A DNA stretch of 64,000 nucleotides. It comes from Jiangella muralis (GTDB lineage Bacteria; Actinomycetota; Actinomycetes; Jiangellales; Jiangellaceae). The first letter of the stretch is position 1, and each line of letters begins with the position of its first letter. The translations under genes were made by a program, and so were the position numbers. A model generated the notes under the pieces. The model ran no database searches and was not told the origin of the DNA. It saw nothing but the letters and a program-made list of their open reading frames with translations. Below are positions 31,321 through 39,981 of this stretch, one piece after another. The stretch lies in the NCBI RefSeq assembly GCF_001270745.1, contig NZ_KQ434754.1:106312-170311 (forward strand). The letters run 5' to 3'.

Positions 31321-33603
31321 TCAGCCCGCCACGGCCGCCGGGGTGGCGCTGGGAGCGACGTTGAAGTTGTGCCGGAACACGTTGGTGGGGTCGTAGCGGT
31401 CCTTGATCTCGCGCAGGCGCTCCAGCGTCGCCGGCGGGAAGGCCGCGGCCAGCGCCTCGGGGCTCTGGTCGGTCTCGAAGCTGAGGTACAGGCCGGAGAA
31501 GAACGGCTGCAGCGTCGCCCACGCCTCGCCCAGCCGGCGGACGTCGGCGCCCATCGCCGTCACCGAGAAGTTCGCCGACCGGTGCGCATACGCCGTCGCG
31601 TCGGCCGGGACGTCGGAGACGGCGCCGCCCACGGCGCGGAGCTGGAAGAAGTAGATCGCGCCGCTGGTCAGGGCCGCCGCGGCCGCCGCCGCGAACTCGG
31701 GCGTGAGGTGCTCGACGAGGCCGCTGTGCGCCAGCGGCTCGCCGGTGGCGACGTGGCTGGTGGCGGCGGCGTTCTGCATGATGCCGGCGTAGGAGGTGAT
31801 GGTCACCTCCTGGTCGTAGAGCGGCGCGATCGACGCGATCTCCTGCAGCCGCGCCACCACGACCTCGGGGTCGTCGGACTCGACGACGGTGCGGCTCTGC
31901 GCGACCGCCGGCTGGCCGTTCCGGGGCGGACCCATGACGAGGAAGCTGGTGAGGTCGCGGGGCGCGTTTTCGACGACGGACCCCCAGCGGACCAGGTAGT
32001 CGGCGACGTCCTCGGGGACCTGGGTGAGGAAGCCCCAGCCGACGTCGCCCACCTCGTCGGCGACGAAGTCGAAGGACGTGACGATGCCGACGTTGCCGCC
32101 GGCGCCACGGACGGCCCAGAACAGGTCCGGGTGCTCCGTCTCGCTGGCCCGGACGACGGACCCGTCGGCGAGCACGACCTCGGCCGCCCGCAGGTGGTCG
32201 ATGGTCAGCCCGTGCGACCGGGACAGGTACCCGATGCCTCCGGCCGTCGCCAGCCCGCCCACCCCGACCCCGCCGTAGTCGCCGGACGACAACGCCCACC
32301 CGTGCGGAGCCAGTGCCGCCGCCACGTCCGCCCACCGTGCGCCGGCTCCGACGCGCACCAGCCGCGCCGACTCGTCCAGCACCTCGATCCCGTTCAGTCC
32401 GCCGACGTCGATGACCAGACCGCCGTCGTTCGTCGACCGGCCGCTGATGCCGTGGCCGCCGCTGCGGACGCCGAGCGGCAGGTCGGGGTGGCGCCGCGCG
32501 TACGCCAGCGCCTCGACCACCCCGTCCGTCGTCGACGGGCGCAGCACCAGGCCGGGCGCGCCGCCGCGCAGGTAGCCGCCGCGGGCCGTGCGGTAGCCGG
32601 GGTCGCCGGGCTCGACGGCGGTGTCGCGCAGCGCCGCGGGCACGCCGTCGTAGTCGATGCCGTCGCGGCGGGCCGCGAGCGCCGCCGCCGGGCGGATCCG
32701 TTCCCCGGCCGAGCCGGCCGGCAGGGCGTCGTCGACGGCCTCGCGCAGCGCCGGCATGACCTCCTCGGCGAACTGCTGCATGGTGCGCGGGTCGTCGCCC
32801 ATGACGATGAAGGTGCCGACGCCGTCCTCGACCACCATCGGCAGCAGGTCGTCGACCCAGTCCTGGCTGGTGCCCTGGAGGAAGCCGGTGCGCGAGGAGG
32901 CGAACCGGCCGGCGAGGTTCACCAGCCGGCGGATCTCGCGCGGGTCGCGGCCGGCCTCGCGCGCGGCCTCGTCGATGATCGCGTTGCCGCGCTTGAGGTC
33001 GCCGGGTTCGAGGTACGGCAGGCTGGGCAGCCAGCCGTCGCCCTTCTCGCCGATCAGCCGGAGCATGCGCGGCTTCAGCGCGCCGATCCACAGCGGGATC
33101 GGGTGCTTCGGCGCCGGGCCGCGCTTGGCGCCGTCGAGCCGGTAGAACTCGCCGCCGACCCGGGCGCCGCCGCGCGCGTCGACGTCCCAGAGCGCGCGGA
33201 TGACGTCGATCGCCTCGCTGAGCGCCTGGACGGCCTCGCCCGGAGCGAGCCGCCGTCCGCCCATCGCCTCGATGGCGTCCCAGAAGCCGCCCGCGCCGAG
33301 GCCGAGCTCGGCCCGTCCGTCGGAGAGCAGGTCGAGGCTGGCCGCGGCCCGGGCGAGGACGGCGGGGGTGCGCAGCGGGATGCTGTGGACGTTCGCCGAC
33401 AGCCGCACCCGCGACGTCTGCGCCGCGACCCAGGTGAGCAGCGTCCACGTGTCGAGGAACGCCGGCTGGTACGGGTGGTCCTGGAACGTCACGACGTCGT
33501 AGCCGAGCTGCTCGCTCAGCTGCGCGAGCTGAACGGGCGCCTGCGGTGACTGGTTGGAGGGCGTGATGAAGGTGCCGAACTCGAGACGGTGGCCGTAGTT
33601 CAC
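31321..33603 (-). CDS. Fusion of LLM-class flavin oxidoreductase and berberine-bridge-type FAD oxidase
   Basis: 760 residues. Residues about 1-300 are a luciferase-like (LLM, F420/FMN) TIM barrel (FGTFITPSNQSPQAPV, VTFQDHPYQPAFLDTWTLLT, LGLGAGGFWDAI, IPLWIGALKP). Residues about 345-760 are a PCMH FAD-binding domain with the covalent-FAD histidine motif VRSGGHGISGRS, VGVGGLATAGGIGYLSR, and the C-terminal BBE segment YDPTNVFRHNFNV. The usual Cys of doubly linked enzymes is replaced in SSGDYGGVGVGG, so single His linkage is expected. Each half is near full family length, so this looks like a true two-domain enzyme. Substrate unknown. Divergent from an HxlR regulator, 65 bases apart. Confidence 0.8.
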   Translation of the reverse strand: MNYGHRLEFGTFITPSNQSPQAPVQLAQLSEQLGYDVVTFQDHPYQPAFLDTWTLLTWVAAQTSRVRLSANVHSIPLRTPAVLARAAASLDLLSDGRAELGLGAGGFWDAIEAMGGRRLAPGEAVQALSEAIDVIRALWDVDARGGARVGGEFYRLDGAKRGPAPKHPIPLWIGALKPRMLRLIGEKGDGWLPSLPYLEPGDLKRGNAIIDEAAREAGRDPREIRRLVNLAGRFASSRTGFLQGTSQDWVDDLLPMVVEDGVGTFIVMGDDPRTMQQFAEEVMPALREAVDDALPAGSAGERIRPAAALAARRDGIDYDGVPAALRDTAVEPGDPGYRTARGGYLRGGAPGLVLRPSTTDGVVEALAYARRHPDLPLGVRSGGHGISGRSTNDGGLVIDVGGLNGIEVLDESARLVRVGAGARWADVAAALAPHGWALSSGDYGGVGVGGLATAGGIGYLSRSHGLTIDHLRAAEVVLADGSVVRASETEHPDLFWAVRGAGGNVGIVTSFDFVADEVGDVGWGFLTQVPEDVADYLVRWGSVVENAPRDLTSFLVMGPPRNGQPAVAQSRTVVESDDPEVVVARLQEIASIAPLYDQEVTITSYAGIMQNAAATSHVATGEPLAHSGLVEHLTPEFAAAAAAALTSGAIYFFQLRAVGGAVSDVPADATAYAHRSANFSVTAMGADVRRLGEAWATLQPFFSGLYLSFETDQSPEALAAAFPPATLERLREIKDRYDPTNVFRHNFNVAPSATPAAVAG

Positions 33604-33632
33604 GCTTCTCAGTCTCCGGAATCGGCCGGGCG

Positions 33633-33662
33633 TTGGCCAACTGCCCGTTAGCGACTTACTAT
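33633..33662 (+). promoter_or_regulatory. Promoter of the HxlR gene, probably leaderless
   Basis: TTGGCC (33633-33638), 18 bases, TACTAT (33657-33662), then 6 bases to the GTG at 33669. No Shine-Dalgarno sequence is present. The site ACTTAC-TAT-GAGTGAGT overlapping the -10 is an imperfect dyad that could bind the HxlR protein. Confidence 0.45.
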
Positions 33663-33668
33663 GAGTGA

Positions 33669-34067
33669 GTGGCTATCGACACCAGATTCGGGCCGGACCG
33701 GCCGGAGACCGGGTTCGAGCACATCGACGACGAGAAGTGCCGTCTCTTCACCGGTCAACTCGAGATCATCGGTAAGAAGTGGAGCGGCGGCATCATGCTG
33801 GCCGGGGTCCGCGGGGCGCGGCGGTTCGTGGAGTACCGCGCGGCGGTGCACGGCATCTCCGACCGGTTGCTGAACCAGCGGCTCAAGGAGCTCGAGGCGG
33901 AGGGCCTGATCGAGCGGACCGTCGTGCCGTCGACGCCGGTGCTGGTGCAGTACCGGCCGACGGAACGTGGGCGCAGCCTGATGCACGCGCTCGAGCCGCT
34001 GGTCGCCTGGGGCGTGGAGGATCACGAGCGGCAGCTGCGGGAGCGGGTCCGGACGCACCGCGCCTGA
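33669..34067 (+). CDS. HxlR-family transcriptional regulator
   Basis: 132 residues. Winged helix with the HxlR pattern: an N-terminal helix then LEIIGKKWSGGIMLAGVRGARRF, ISDRLLNQRLKELEAEGLIERTVV and the wing VLVQYRPTERGRSLMHAL. One cysteine (Cys24, in DEKCRLF) before the helix is in the position used by redox- or electrophile-sensing family members. Divergent to the flavoenzyme fusion, which is its likely target. Confidence 0.82.
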   Translation: MAIDTRFGPDRPETGFEHIDDEKCRLFTGQLEIIGKKWSGGIMLAGVRGARRFVEYRAAVHGISDRLLNQRLKELEAEGLIERTVVPSTPVLVQYRPTERGRSLMHALEPLVAWGVEDHERQLRERVRTHRA

Positions 34068-34136
34068 TCCCCGGCGATCGTCCGGCCGCGCTGCCTACGA
34101 TGGGTGAGCACCTCGGCCGCGACTCGAAGGAGCCCC

Positions 34137-34997
34137 ATGCGCCTGGCGTCCATCCTCGTCGACGACGCGCCGCGGGCCGCCGTCGTGCATCCGACGAAGG
34201 GCGTGGCGGTGGTCGCGGACCTGCTGCCGGAGTTCACCGGCGACGTCATGTCGCTGATCGCGGACCGGCGCATGGACGAGGTCGAGGAGGCGGCGGCCAC
34301 AGCGGACGGCGGCGCGTTCCGGCCCGCGGACGAGGTGACGTACGCGGCGCCGTACCGGAACCCGCCGAAGATCTGGGGCATCGGCCTGAACTATGTCGAC
34401 CACGCCGCCGACCTCGCCGAGGTGGTGCCGGACGAGCCGGCGTCGTTCCTCAAGGGCAACCACACGATCATCGGGCCGGGCGAGCCGATCCCGCTGCCCG
34501 TGCAGAGCGAGCGCGTCACCGCCGAGGCGGAGGTCGGCCTGGTCATCGGCCGCTACTGCCGCAACGTCGAGGAGGACGCGGCGCTCGAGCACGTGTTCGG
34601 TGTGTGCGCCGTCCTCGACCAGACCGCCGAGGACATCCTGCAGCGCAACCCGCGTTTCCTGACCCGCTCGAAGAACTTCCCCGGCTTCTTCTCCTTCGGC
34701 CCGCACATCGTGCCGCTGGCCGAGGCGCTCGCCGCCCAGCCGGGCGGCCCCGACCTCGCCGGCATCGAGGTCAGCACCGTCGTGAACGGCGAACGGCACC
34801 GCAGCAACGTCGTCGGGCGCATGCGGTTCTCGCCCGCGTTCCTGGTCAGCTTCCACAGCAAGGTCATGCCGCTCTACCCCGGCGACATCATCTCGACGGG
34901 CACACCGGGCGCCGTGGTCGTCACGGCCGGCGACGTGGCCCGCTGCGAGGTGTCCGGACTGGAGCCGCTGGTCAACCCCGTGGTCGGCCCCGGGTGA
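34137..34997 (+). CDS. Fumarylacetoacetate hydrolase (FAH) family protein
   Basis: 286 residues. The C-terminal FAH domain shows KIWGIGLNYVDHA, the metal ligands in AEAEVGLVIG (two Glu) and FGVCAVLDQTAEDI (Asp), the lysine of RSKNFPGFFSFGPH, and the final PGDIISTGTPGAV. Members hydrolyse, decarboxylate or hydrate small 2-oxo acids in aromatic breakdown. ATG 34137 with GAAGGAG 4 bases upstream. The stop overlaps the next gene (GTGA), so both are made together. Confidence 0.83.
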   Translation: MRLASILVDDAPRAAVVHPTKGVAVVADLLPEFTGDVMSLIADRRMDEVEEAAATADGGAFRPADEVTYAAPYRNPPKIWGIGLNYVDHAADLAEVVPDEPASFLKGNHTIIGPGEPIPLPVQSERVTAEAEVGLVIGRYCRNVEEDAALEHVFGVCAVLDQTAEDILQRNPRFLTRSKNFPGFFSFGPHIVPLAEALAAQPGGPDLAGIEVSTVVNGERHRSNVVGRMRFSPAFLVSFHSKVMPLYPGDIISTGTPGAVVVTAGDVARCEVSGLEPLVNPVVGPG

Positions 34998-37834
34998 ACC
35001 AGCTCGTCGCGGCGCTCCGGGCGCACGGCATCGCCGAGGTCGACGGCTCGGCGCTGCGGCGGGCCGAGTACTCGACCGACGCGTCGAACTACCGGGTGGT
35101 GCCGCAGGCCGTGGTGTTCCCGCGTGACGCCGGTGAAGTGGCCGGCGTCGTGGCGGTGGCCCGGGAACACGGCGTCGCGGTGACGGCGCGCGGCGGCGGC
35201 ACGTCGGTGGCCGGCAACGCCGTCGGGCCGGGCATCGTCATGGACCTGTCGGCGCACCTGAACCGCATCGACGTGGTCGACCCGGACGCGCGGATCGCCG
35301 TCGTCGAGCCGGGCGTCGTGCTCGGGTCGCTGCAACGGGCGGCCGCGCCGCATGGGCTGCGGTTCGGGCCGGACCCGTCGACGTGGTCGCGGTGCACCGT
35401 CGGCGGCATGATCGGCAACAACGCCTGCGGCTCCCGCGCGCTCGCGTTCGGCCGCACCGCCGACAACGTGCTCGAGCTGGACGTCCTCGACGGCGCCGGC
35501 CGCCGGTTCACCGCGGGCCGCGACCTCGACGCCGTCCCCGGGCTGTCCGCGCTGGTCAACGGCAATCTCGACGTCATCCGCACTGAGCTGGGCCGGTTCA
35601 GCCGGCAGATCTCCGGCTACTCGCTGGAGCACCTGCTCCCGGAGAACGGCCACGACCTCGCCAAGGCGCTGGTCGGCACCGAGGGCACCTGCGGCATCGT
35701 CCTGCGAGCGACGGTGCGGCTGGTCGAGACGCCGCCGAGCCCGGTGCTGGTCGTGCTCGGCTACCCGGACATGCCGTCGGCCGCCGACGCGGTCCCGGCG
35801 CTGCTCACGCACCGGCCGCTGGCGATGGAGGGCCTGGACCGACGCATCGTCGACACCGTCCGTCGCGGCCGCGGCCCGAGCACCGTCCCCGACCTGCCCG
35901 ACGGTGACGGCTGGCTGCTGGTCGAGGTCGGCACCCGGGATCGGGCCGACGCCGTCGTCCGCGAGGCCGCCGCCACCGCCGTCCGGGTGCTGCCGGACGG
36001 GCCGGAGGCGCGCGCGATCTGGCGCATCCGCGAGGACGGCGCCGGGCTGGCCGGCCGCACGGTCGACGGCGTGCAGGCGTGGCCCGGGCTGGAGGACGCC
36101 GCCGTGCCGCCCGAGCACCTCGGCGCGTACCTGCGCGACCTCGACGCGCTGCTGACCGAGCACGGCCTGGCCGGCTCGCCGTACGGCCACTTCGGCGACG
36201 GCTGCGTGCACGTGCGGGTCGACCTGCCGCTGCAGACCGGCGGCGCCGCGTTGCGCTCGCTGCTGACCGACGCCGCACGGCTGATCGGCGGCTACGGCGG
36301 CTCACTGTCCGGCGAGCACGGCGACGGGCGGGCCCGCGGCGAGCTGCTGCCGTACCTGTACTCCGACCGGATGATCGGCGTCTTCGAGCGGTTCAAGGCG
36401 TTGTTCGACCCCGACGACCGGCTCAACCCGGAGGTCGTCGTCCGCCCCGCTCCGCTCGACCGCGACCTGCGCCGTCCGGCCGCCGCACCACTGCCGGCGA
36501 CGGACGGGTTCGCGTTCACCCACGACGGCGGCGACGTGACCAACGCGCTGCACCGCTGCGTCGGTGTCGGCAAGTGCCGGGCCGACCTCGGCTCCAGCGG
36601 CGGCTTCATGTGCCCGTCGTTCGTGGCGGTCGGCGACGAGACGACGTCGACGCGCGGCCGCGCCCGGGTGCTGCAGGAGTTGGCGAACGGTTCGCTGGTT
36701 CCCCGCGACTGGCGCGCGCCCGAGGTGCACGAGGCGCTCGACCTCTGCCTGTCCTGCAAGGCGTGCGGCACGGACTGCCCGGCCGGTGTCGACATGGCCA
36801 CGTACAAGTCGGAGGTGCTGCACCGCGCCTACGCCGGTCGCCGGCGGCCGTGGACGCACTACACGCTCGGCCGGCTGCCCCAGTGGGCCGGCCCGGCGTC
36901 GCGGTTCGCCCGCCCGCTGAACGCGCTGCTCTCCGTCCGCCCGATCGAGCGGCTCGCGCTGCGGCTGGGCGGCATGGACCCGCGCCGGTCGATCCCCCGG
37001 TTCGCCCCGATGACGTTCCACCGTTGGTCGAAGCGCCGAGTGTCAGTGCCCGCCCGTAGGGTGGGGGCCCTCCCGCACGGGGCGGGGTCCACCTACCAGC
37101 GGCCACGGGTACTGCTGTGGGTCGACACGTTCACCGACCTGCTGTCCCCGTCCATCGGGGTGGCCGCGGTCGAGCTGCTGGAGTCGGCCGGCTACGAGGT
37201 GCTGACGCCGCCGCCGGGCGTCTGTTGCGGGCTCACCTGGATCACCACCGGGCAGCTCACGGCGGCACGGTCGAAGCTGACGGCGCTGACGGCCGCGCTC
37301 GCCCCGTACGCCGAGCAGGGCGTGCCGATCGTCGGGCTGGAGCCGTCGTGCACCGCCGTGCTGCGATCGGACCTGGTCGAGTTGCTGCCGGACGACCCGC
37401 GCGCGGCCGCCGTCGCCGCCGGGACCGTGACGCTGGCCGAGCTGCTGACCGGCAACGACGCGTGGGTGCGGCCCGACCTCGGCGGCCTGGAGGTCGTGGT
37501 GCAGCCGCACTGCCACCACCACTCCGTCATGGGGTACGGGCCGGACCAGGAGCTGCTTCGCGAGTTGGGCGCGACGATCACCGTGCTGGCCGGGTGCTGC
37601 GGGCTGGCCGGCAACTTCGGCATGGAGCGCGGCCACTACGACGTGTCGGTCGCGGTGGCCGAGACCGCGTTGCTGCCGGCCCTGCGCGCGGCCCCGCCCG
37701 GCGCCGTCCTGCTGGCCGACGGGTTGTCCTGCCGCACGCAGGCCGACCAGCTGGCTGGGATGCACGGCCTGCACCTCGCCGAGCTGCTGGTGCGTGGCGC
37801 GGTCACATCCGGTGCCCGCCGCGCGTCAACGTAG
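34994..37834 (+). CDS. FAD-linked oxidase fused to Fe-S and cysteine-rich domains (GlcD/GlcF-like)
   Basis: 946 residues. N-terminal PCMH FAD domain (about 30-210, ARGGGTSVAGNAVGPGIVMD, MIGNNACGSRALAFGRTADN), an FAD-oxidase C domain ending SGEHGDGRARGELLPYLYS, two 4Fe-4S motifs (CVGVGKC...C and CLSCKACGTDCP, about 515-595), and two CCG cysteine-rich repeats (GVCCGLTW, and HCHHHS with AGCCGLAGNFGM). This is the fused layout of bacterial D-2-hydroxyacid dehydrogenases (D-lactate, glycolate or D-2-hydroxyglutarate); electrons pass from substrate through FAD and Fe-S to a quinone. The exact acid is unknown. A G-rich, in-frame segment at 37040-37100 lies in the linker before the CCG domain. Confidence 0.82.
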   Translation: MNQLVAALRAHGIAEVDGSALRRAEYSTDASNYRVVPQAVVFPRDAGEVAGVVAVAREHGVAVTARGGGTSVAGNAVGPGIVMDLSAHLNRIDVVDPDARIAVVEPGVVLGSLQRAAAPHGLRFGPDPSTWSRCTVGGMIGNNACGSRALAFGRTADNVLELDVLDGAGRRFTAGRDLDAVPGLSALVNGNLDVIRTELGRFSRQISGYSLEHLLPENGHDLAKALVGTEGTCGIVLRATVRLVETPPSPVLVVLGYPDMPSAADAVPALLTHRPLAMEGLDRRIVDTVRRGRGPSTVPDLPDGDGWLLVEVGTRDRADAVVREAAATAVRVLPDGPEARAIWRIREDGAGLAGRTVDGVQAWPGLEDAAVPPEHLGAYLRDLDALLTEHGLAGSPYGHFGDGCVHVRVDLPLQTGGAALRSLLTDAARLIGGYGGSLSGEHGDGRARGELLPYLYSDRMIGVFERFKALFDPDDRLNPEVVVRPAPLDRDLRRPAAAPLPATDGFAFTHDGGDVTNALHRCVGVGKCRADLGSSGGFMCPSFVAVGDETTSTRGRARVLQELANGSLVPRDWRAPEVHEALDLCLSCKACGTDCPAGVDMATYKSEVLHRAYAGRRRPWTHYTLGRLPQWAGPASRFARPLNALLSVRPIERLALRLGGMDPRRSIPRFAPMTFHRWSKRRVSVPARRVGALPHGAGSTYQRPRVLLWVDTFTDLLSPSIGVAAVELLESAGYEVLTPPPGVCCGLTWITTGQLTAARSKLTALTAALAPYAEQGVPIVGLEPSCTAVLRSDLVELLPDDPRAAAVAAGTVTLAELLTGNDAWVRPDLGGLEVVVQPHCHHHSVMGYGPDQELLRELGATITVLAGCCGLAGNFGMERGHYDVSVAVAETALLPALRAAPPGAVLLADGLSCRTQADQLAGMHGLHLAELLVRGAVTSGARRAST
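37059..37087 (+). other. G-quadruplex-prone palindromic segment inside the FAD/Fe-S gene
   Basis: Two pairs of G-runs (GGGTGGGGG and GGGGCGGGG) frame CCCTCCCGCAC on the coding strand. Flanks GGTGG and CCACC give partial dyad symmetry. It encodes a linker between domains and is in frame. Confidence 0.4.
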
Positions 37835-37851
37835 TGACGACGGGAGACACG

Positions 37852-38754
37852 ATGCACGACGACGACTGGCTGGCCGAGCGGTTCGAGGAGAACCGGCCGC
37901 GGATGCATGCCGTCGCCTACCGCATGCTCGGCTCGGCCACGGAGGCCGACGACGCCGTCCAGGAGGCGTGGTTCCGGCTGAGCCGCACCGACACCGACGA
38001 CGTCCGCAACCTCGGCGGCTGGCTGACGACCGTGGTGTCGCGGGTGGCGCTGGACATGCTGCGTTCGCGGACATCGCGGCGCGAGGACCCGTTCGACGAC
38101 GGCGAGCGCGACGCCGCCACGGCCGACGACGCCGCGCCCGACCCCGAGGGCGAGGTGATGCTGGCCGACACCGTCGGACCGGTGCTGCTCGTCGTGCTCG
38201 ACTCGCTCGCGCCGGCCGAGCGGCTGGCGTTCGTCCTGCACGACCTGTTCGCGATGCCGTTCGACGAGATCGCCGCGATTCTCGAGCGCACGCCGGCCGC
38301 CACCCGCCAGCTGGCCAGCCGGGCCCGTCGCCGCGTCCAGGGCGCGCGGTCGTCGTCGGCCGACCCGGCCCGGCAGCGGCTCGTCGTCGACGCGTTCCTG
38401 GCGGCATCGCGCAACGGCCAGTTCCACGACCTGCTCGCCCTGCTCGACCCCGATGTCGTGCTCCGCGCCGACGAGGTCGCGATCGAGAACGCGCGGGTCG
38501 GCCGGGCGCAGGGCGCGCCGGAGCTGGCCCGGCTGCTGCGTGGCGCCGACGCCGTCGCGGGCGTCTTCTCCGGCCGCGCGGCGCACGCCGAGACCGTCCT
38601 CGTCGACGGCGTCCCGGCGGCCGCGTTCGCGCCGGGCGGGCGGCCGAAGGCGCTGTTCCGGTTCACCTTCGACAGCGACCGCATCGTCGCCATCGACATG
38701 GTCGGCGACCCCGAGTCGATCGACGCGGTGGAGGTCACGCTGCTCCGGGCATGA
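37852..38754 (+). CDS. ECF sigma factor with C-terminal SnoaL-like domain (SigJ/ECF41 type)
   Basis: 300 residues. Sigma region 2 at about 15-80 (MHAVAYRMLGSATEADDAVQ), region 4 at about 120-170 (LAPAERLAFVLHDLFAMPFD), then an NTF2/SnoaL-like domain (about 185-300) ending FRFTFDSDRIVAIDMVGDPE. Such sigma factors lack an encoded anti-sigma partner and are controlled by their own C-terminal domain. ATG 37852 with GGGAGA 6 bases upstream. Its last seven codons are the left edge of the repeats that precede the secreted-protein genes, so gene and array are physically linked; control of the array is inferred. Confidence 0.85.
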   Translation: MHDDDWLAERFEENRPRMHAVAYRMLGSATEADDAVQEAWFRLSRTDTDDVRNLGGWLTTVVSRVALDMLRSRTSRREDPFDDGERDAATADDAAPDPEGEVMLADTVGPVLLVVLDSLAPAERLAFVLHDLFAMPFDEIAAILERTPAATRQLASRARRRVQGARSSSADPARQRLVVDAFLAASRNGQFHDLLALLDPDVVLRADEVAIENARVGRAQGAPELARLLRGADAVAGVFSGRAAHAETVLVDGVPAAAFAPGGRPKALFRFTFDSDRIVAIDMVGDPESIDAVEVTLLRA

Positions 38755-38833
38755 CGCAACACCGACGCCGTCGCGACGCCGGCGCGGACGACACTCCGAT
38801 CGTGGTCCAGGGCGGATCGAGTCTGGAGGAGTC
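38734..38833 (+). repeat. 100-base leader repeat, copy 1
   Basis: Runs from the last seven codons of the sigma gene (VTLLRA-stop) to the base before the first secreted-protein ATG, including GGAGGAG. It recurs at 39358-39457 (about 8 differences) and 40497-40596 (about 4 differences). Confidence 0.9.
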
Positions 38834-39349
38834 ATGCGGAAAAGGCTGACGACACTCGCGGGTGTGGTGGTGCTGATCGGCGGGTTGTTCGCTGGGGCGG
38901 GTGCTCCGGCGCAGGCGGCGGCTGGTGCGACGGAGCAGACGGCGCAGACGGTCGCCGCGGCGAACCTGTGGAACTGCCGCTTCCCCAGCACCGCCTTTCC
39001 GTTCTACATCGACCATGTGTGCACGACCGTCACCAGCGCACCGGCGTCGGGGGTGCGGGTGCTCGACCGGAGCAACGGCAGCACGGTGACGTTCTACAAC
39101 GGGACCAGCGTCTACCTGCAGAACTGGTATCTCGACTCCTCCGGGCTGTGCGGCGTCAACGGTGACCCGTACGTCTGGGCCGTCGGGTGGATGGATTCGG
39201 GCGGCAACCGGCACAGTGCCTACATCGGGGACTGGTACCTGTCGACGGGCAGCGCCAGCTATTGGGCGTCGTACCGCCACCCGCAAGGCGGAACGCTCAA
39301 CGACCGTTACGCCGGCTCCTGGTCCGGCGCCTGCAACCGCCCGCTCTGA
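38834..39349 (+). CDS. Secreted Cys/Trp-rich protein, array copy 1
   Basis: 171 residues. Sec signal peptide (MRKRLTTLAGVVVLIGGLF, cleavage near APAQA-A). The mature part has four cysteines shared by all five copies: LWNCR, VCTT, GLCGVNGDPYVW and ACNR. Shared blocks are APASGVRVLDRS, VTFYNG and YIGDWYLSTG. The beta-rich pattern with a DWYL turn recalls small SH3-like secreted domains, but no family can be named. Two extra residues (AQ) follow the signal region compared with copies 2-4. GGAGGAGTC precedes the ATG. Confidence 0.75.
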   Translation: MRKRLTTLAGVVVLIGGLFAGAGAPAQAAAGATEQTAQTVAAANLWNCRFPSTAFPFYIDHVCTTVTSAPASGVRVLDRSNGSTVTFYNGTSVYLQNWYLDSSGLCGVNGDPYVWAVGWMDSGGNRHSAYIGDWYLSTGSASYWASYRHPQGGTLNDRYAGSWSGACNRPL

Positions 39350-39357
39350 CCAGGGAC

Positions 39358-39457
39358 GTCACGCTGCTCCGGACATGAAGCAGGGCCGACGTCGTCGCGA
39401 CGCCGGCCCGGACGACACTCCGATCGTGGTCCAGGGCGGACCGAGTCTGGAGGAGTC
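39358..39457 (+). repeat. 100-base leader repeat, copy 2
   Basis: Carries a relic of the sigma gene end (GTCACGCTGCTCCGGACATGA) before the leader of array copy 2. It is the most diverged of the three leaders, with a block of changes near 39379-39384. Confidence 0.9.
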
Positions 39458-39964
39458 ATGCGGAAAAGGCTGACGACACTCGCGGGTGTGGTGGTGCTGA
39501 TCGGCGGGTTGTTCGGCGGGGCGGGTGCTCCGGCGCAGGCGGCGGCCGGTGCGACGGAGCAGACGGTCGCCGCGGCGAACCTGTGGAACTGCCGCTTCTA
39601 CCTCAACTACAACCCGTACTACATCGACGAGGTGTGCACGACCATCACCAGCGCACCGGCGTCGGGCGTGCGTGTCCTCAACCGGATCACCGGCCAGAAC
39701 GTGACGCTGTACAACGGGACCAGCGTCTTCGTGACCAACTGGTATCTCGACTCCTCCGGGCTGTGCGGCGTCAACGGTGACCCGTACGTCTGGAGGATCG
39801 GCTGGCAGACCTCGTCCGGCGCGTTCCACCACGCCTACATCGGGGACTGGTACCTGTCGACGGGCAGTTCCAGCAGCTGGGCGTCCTACCCCCACCCGCA
39901 AGGCGGAACGCTCAACGGACGCTACGGCGGCTCCTGGTCCGGCGCCTGCAACCGGCCGCTGTGA
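39458..39964 (+). CDS. Secreted Cys/Trp-rich protein, array copy 2
   Basis: 168 residues. Signal peptide nearly identical to copy 1. The mature part begins ATEQTVAAANLWNCRFYLNY and keeps the four cysteines and the GLCGVNGDPYVW, YIGDWYLSTG and GGTLNGRYGGSWSGACNRPL blocks. Variation is concentrated in short loops after the first cysteine (RFYLNYNPYYIDE) and around residues 118-125 (RIGWQTSSGAFHH). The stop overlaps an alternative GTG of copy 3. Confidence 0.75.
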   Translation: MRKRLTTLAGVVVLIGGLFGGAGAPAQAAAGATEQTVAAANLWNCRFYLNYNPYYIDEVCTTITSAPASGVRVLNRITGQNVTLYNGTSVFVTNWYLDSSGLCGVNGDPYVWRIGWQTSSGAFHHAYIGDWYLSTGSSSSWASYPHPQGGTLNGRYGGSWSGACNRPL

Positions 39965-39981
39965 CCGGGGACGTGACCCTG

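Noticed and set aside
31369..33549. 726-codon plus-strand frame opposite the LLM/FAD fusion
   Set aside because: No ribosome site or recognisable domain; it mirrors the real gene's third-position GC.
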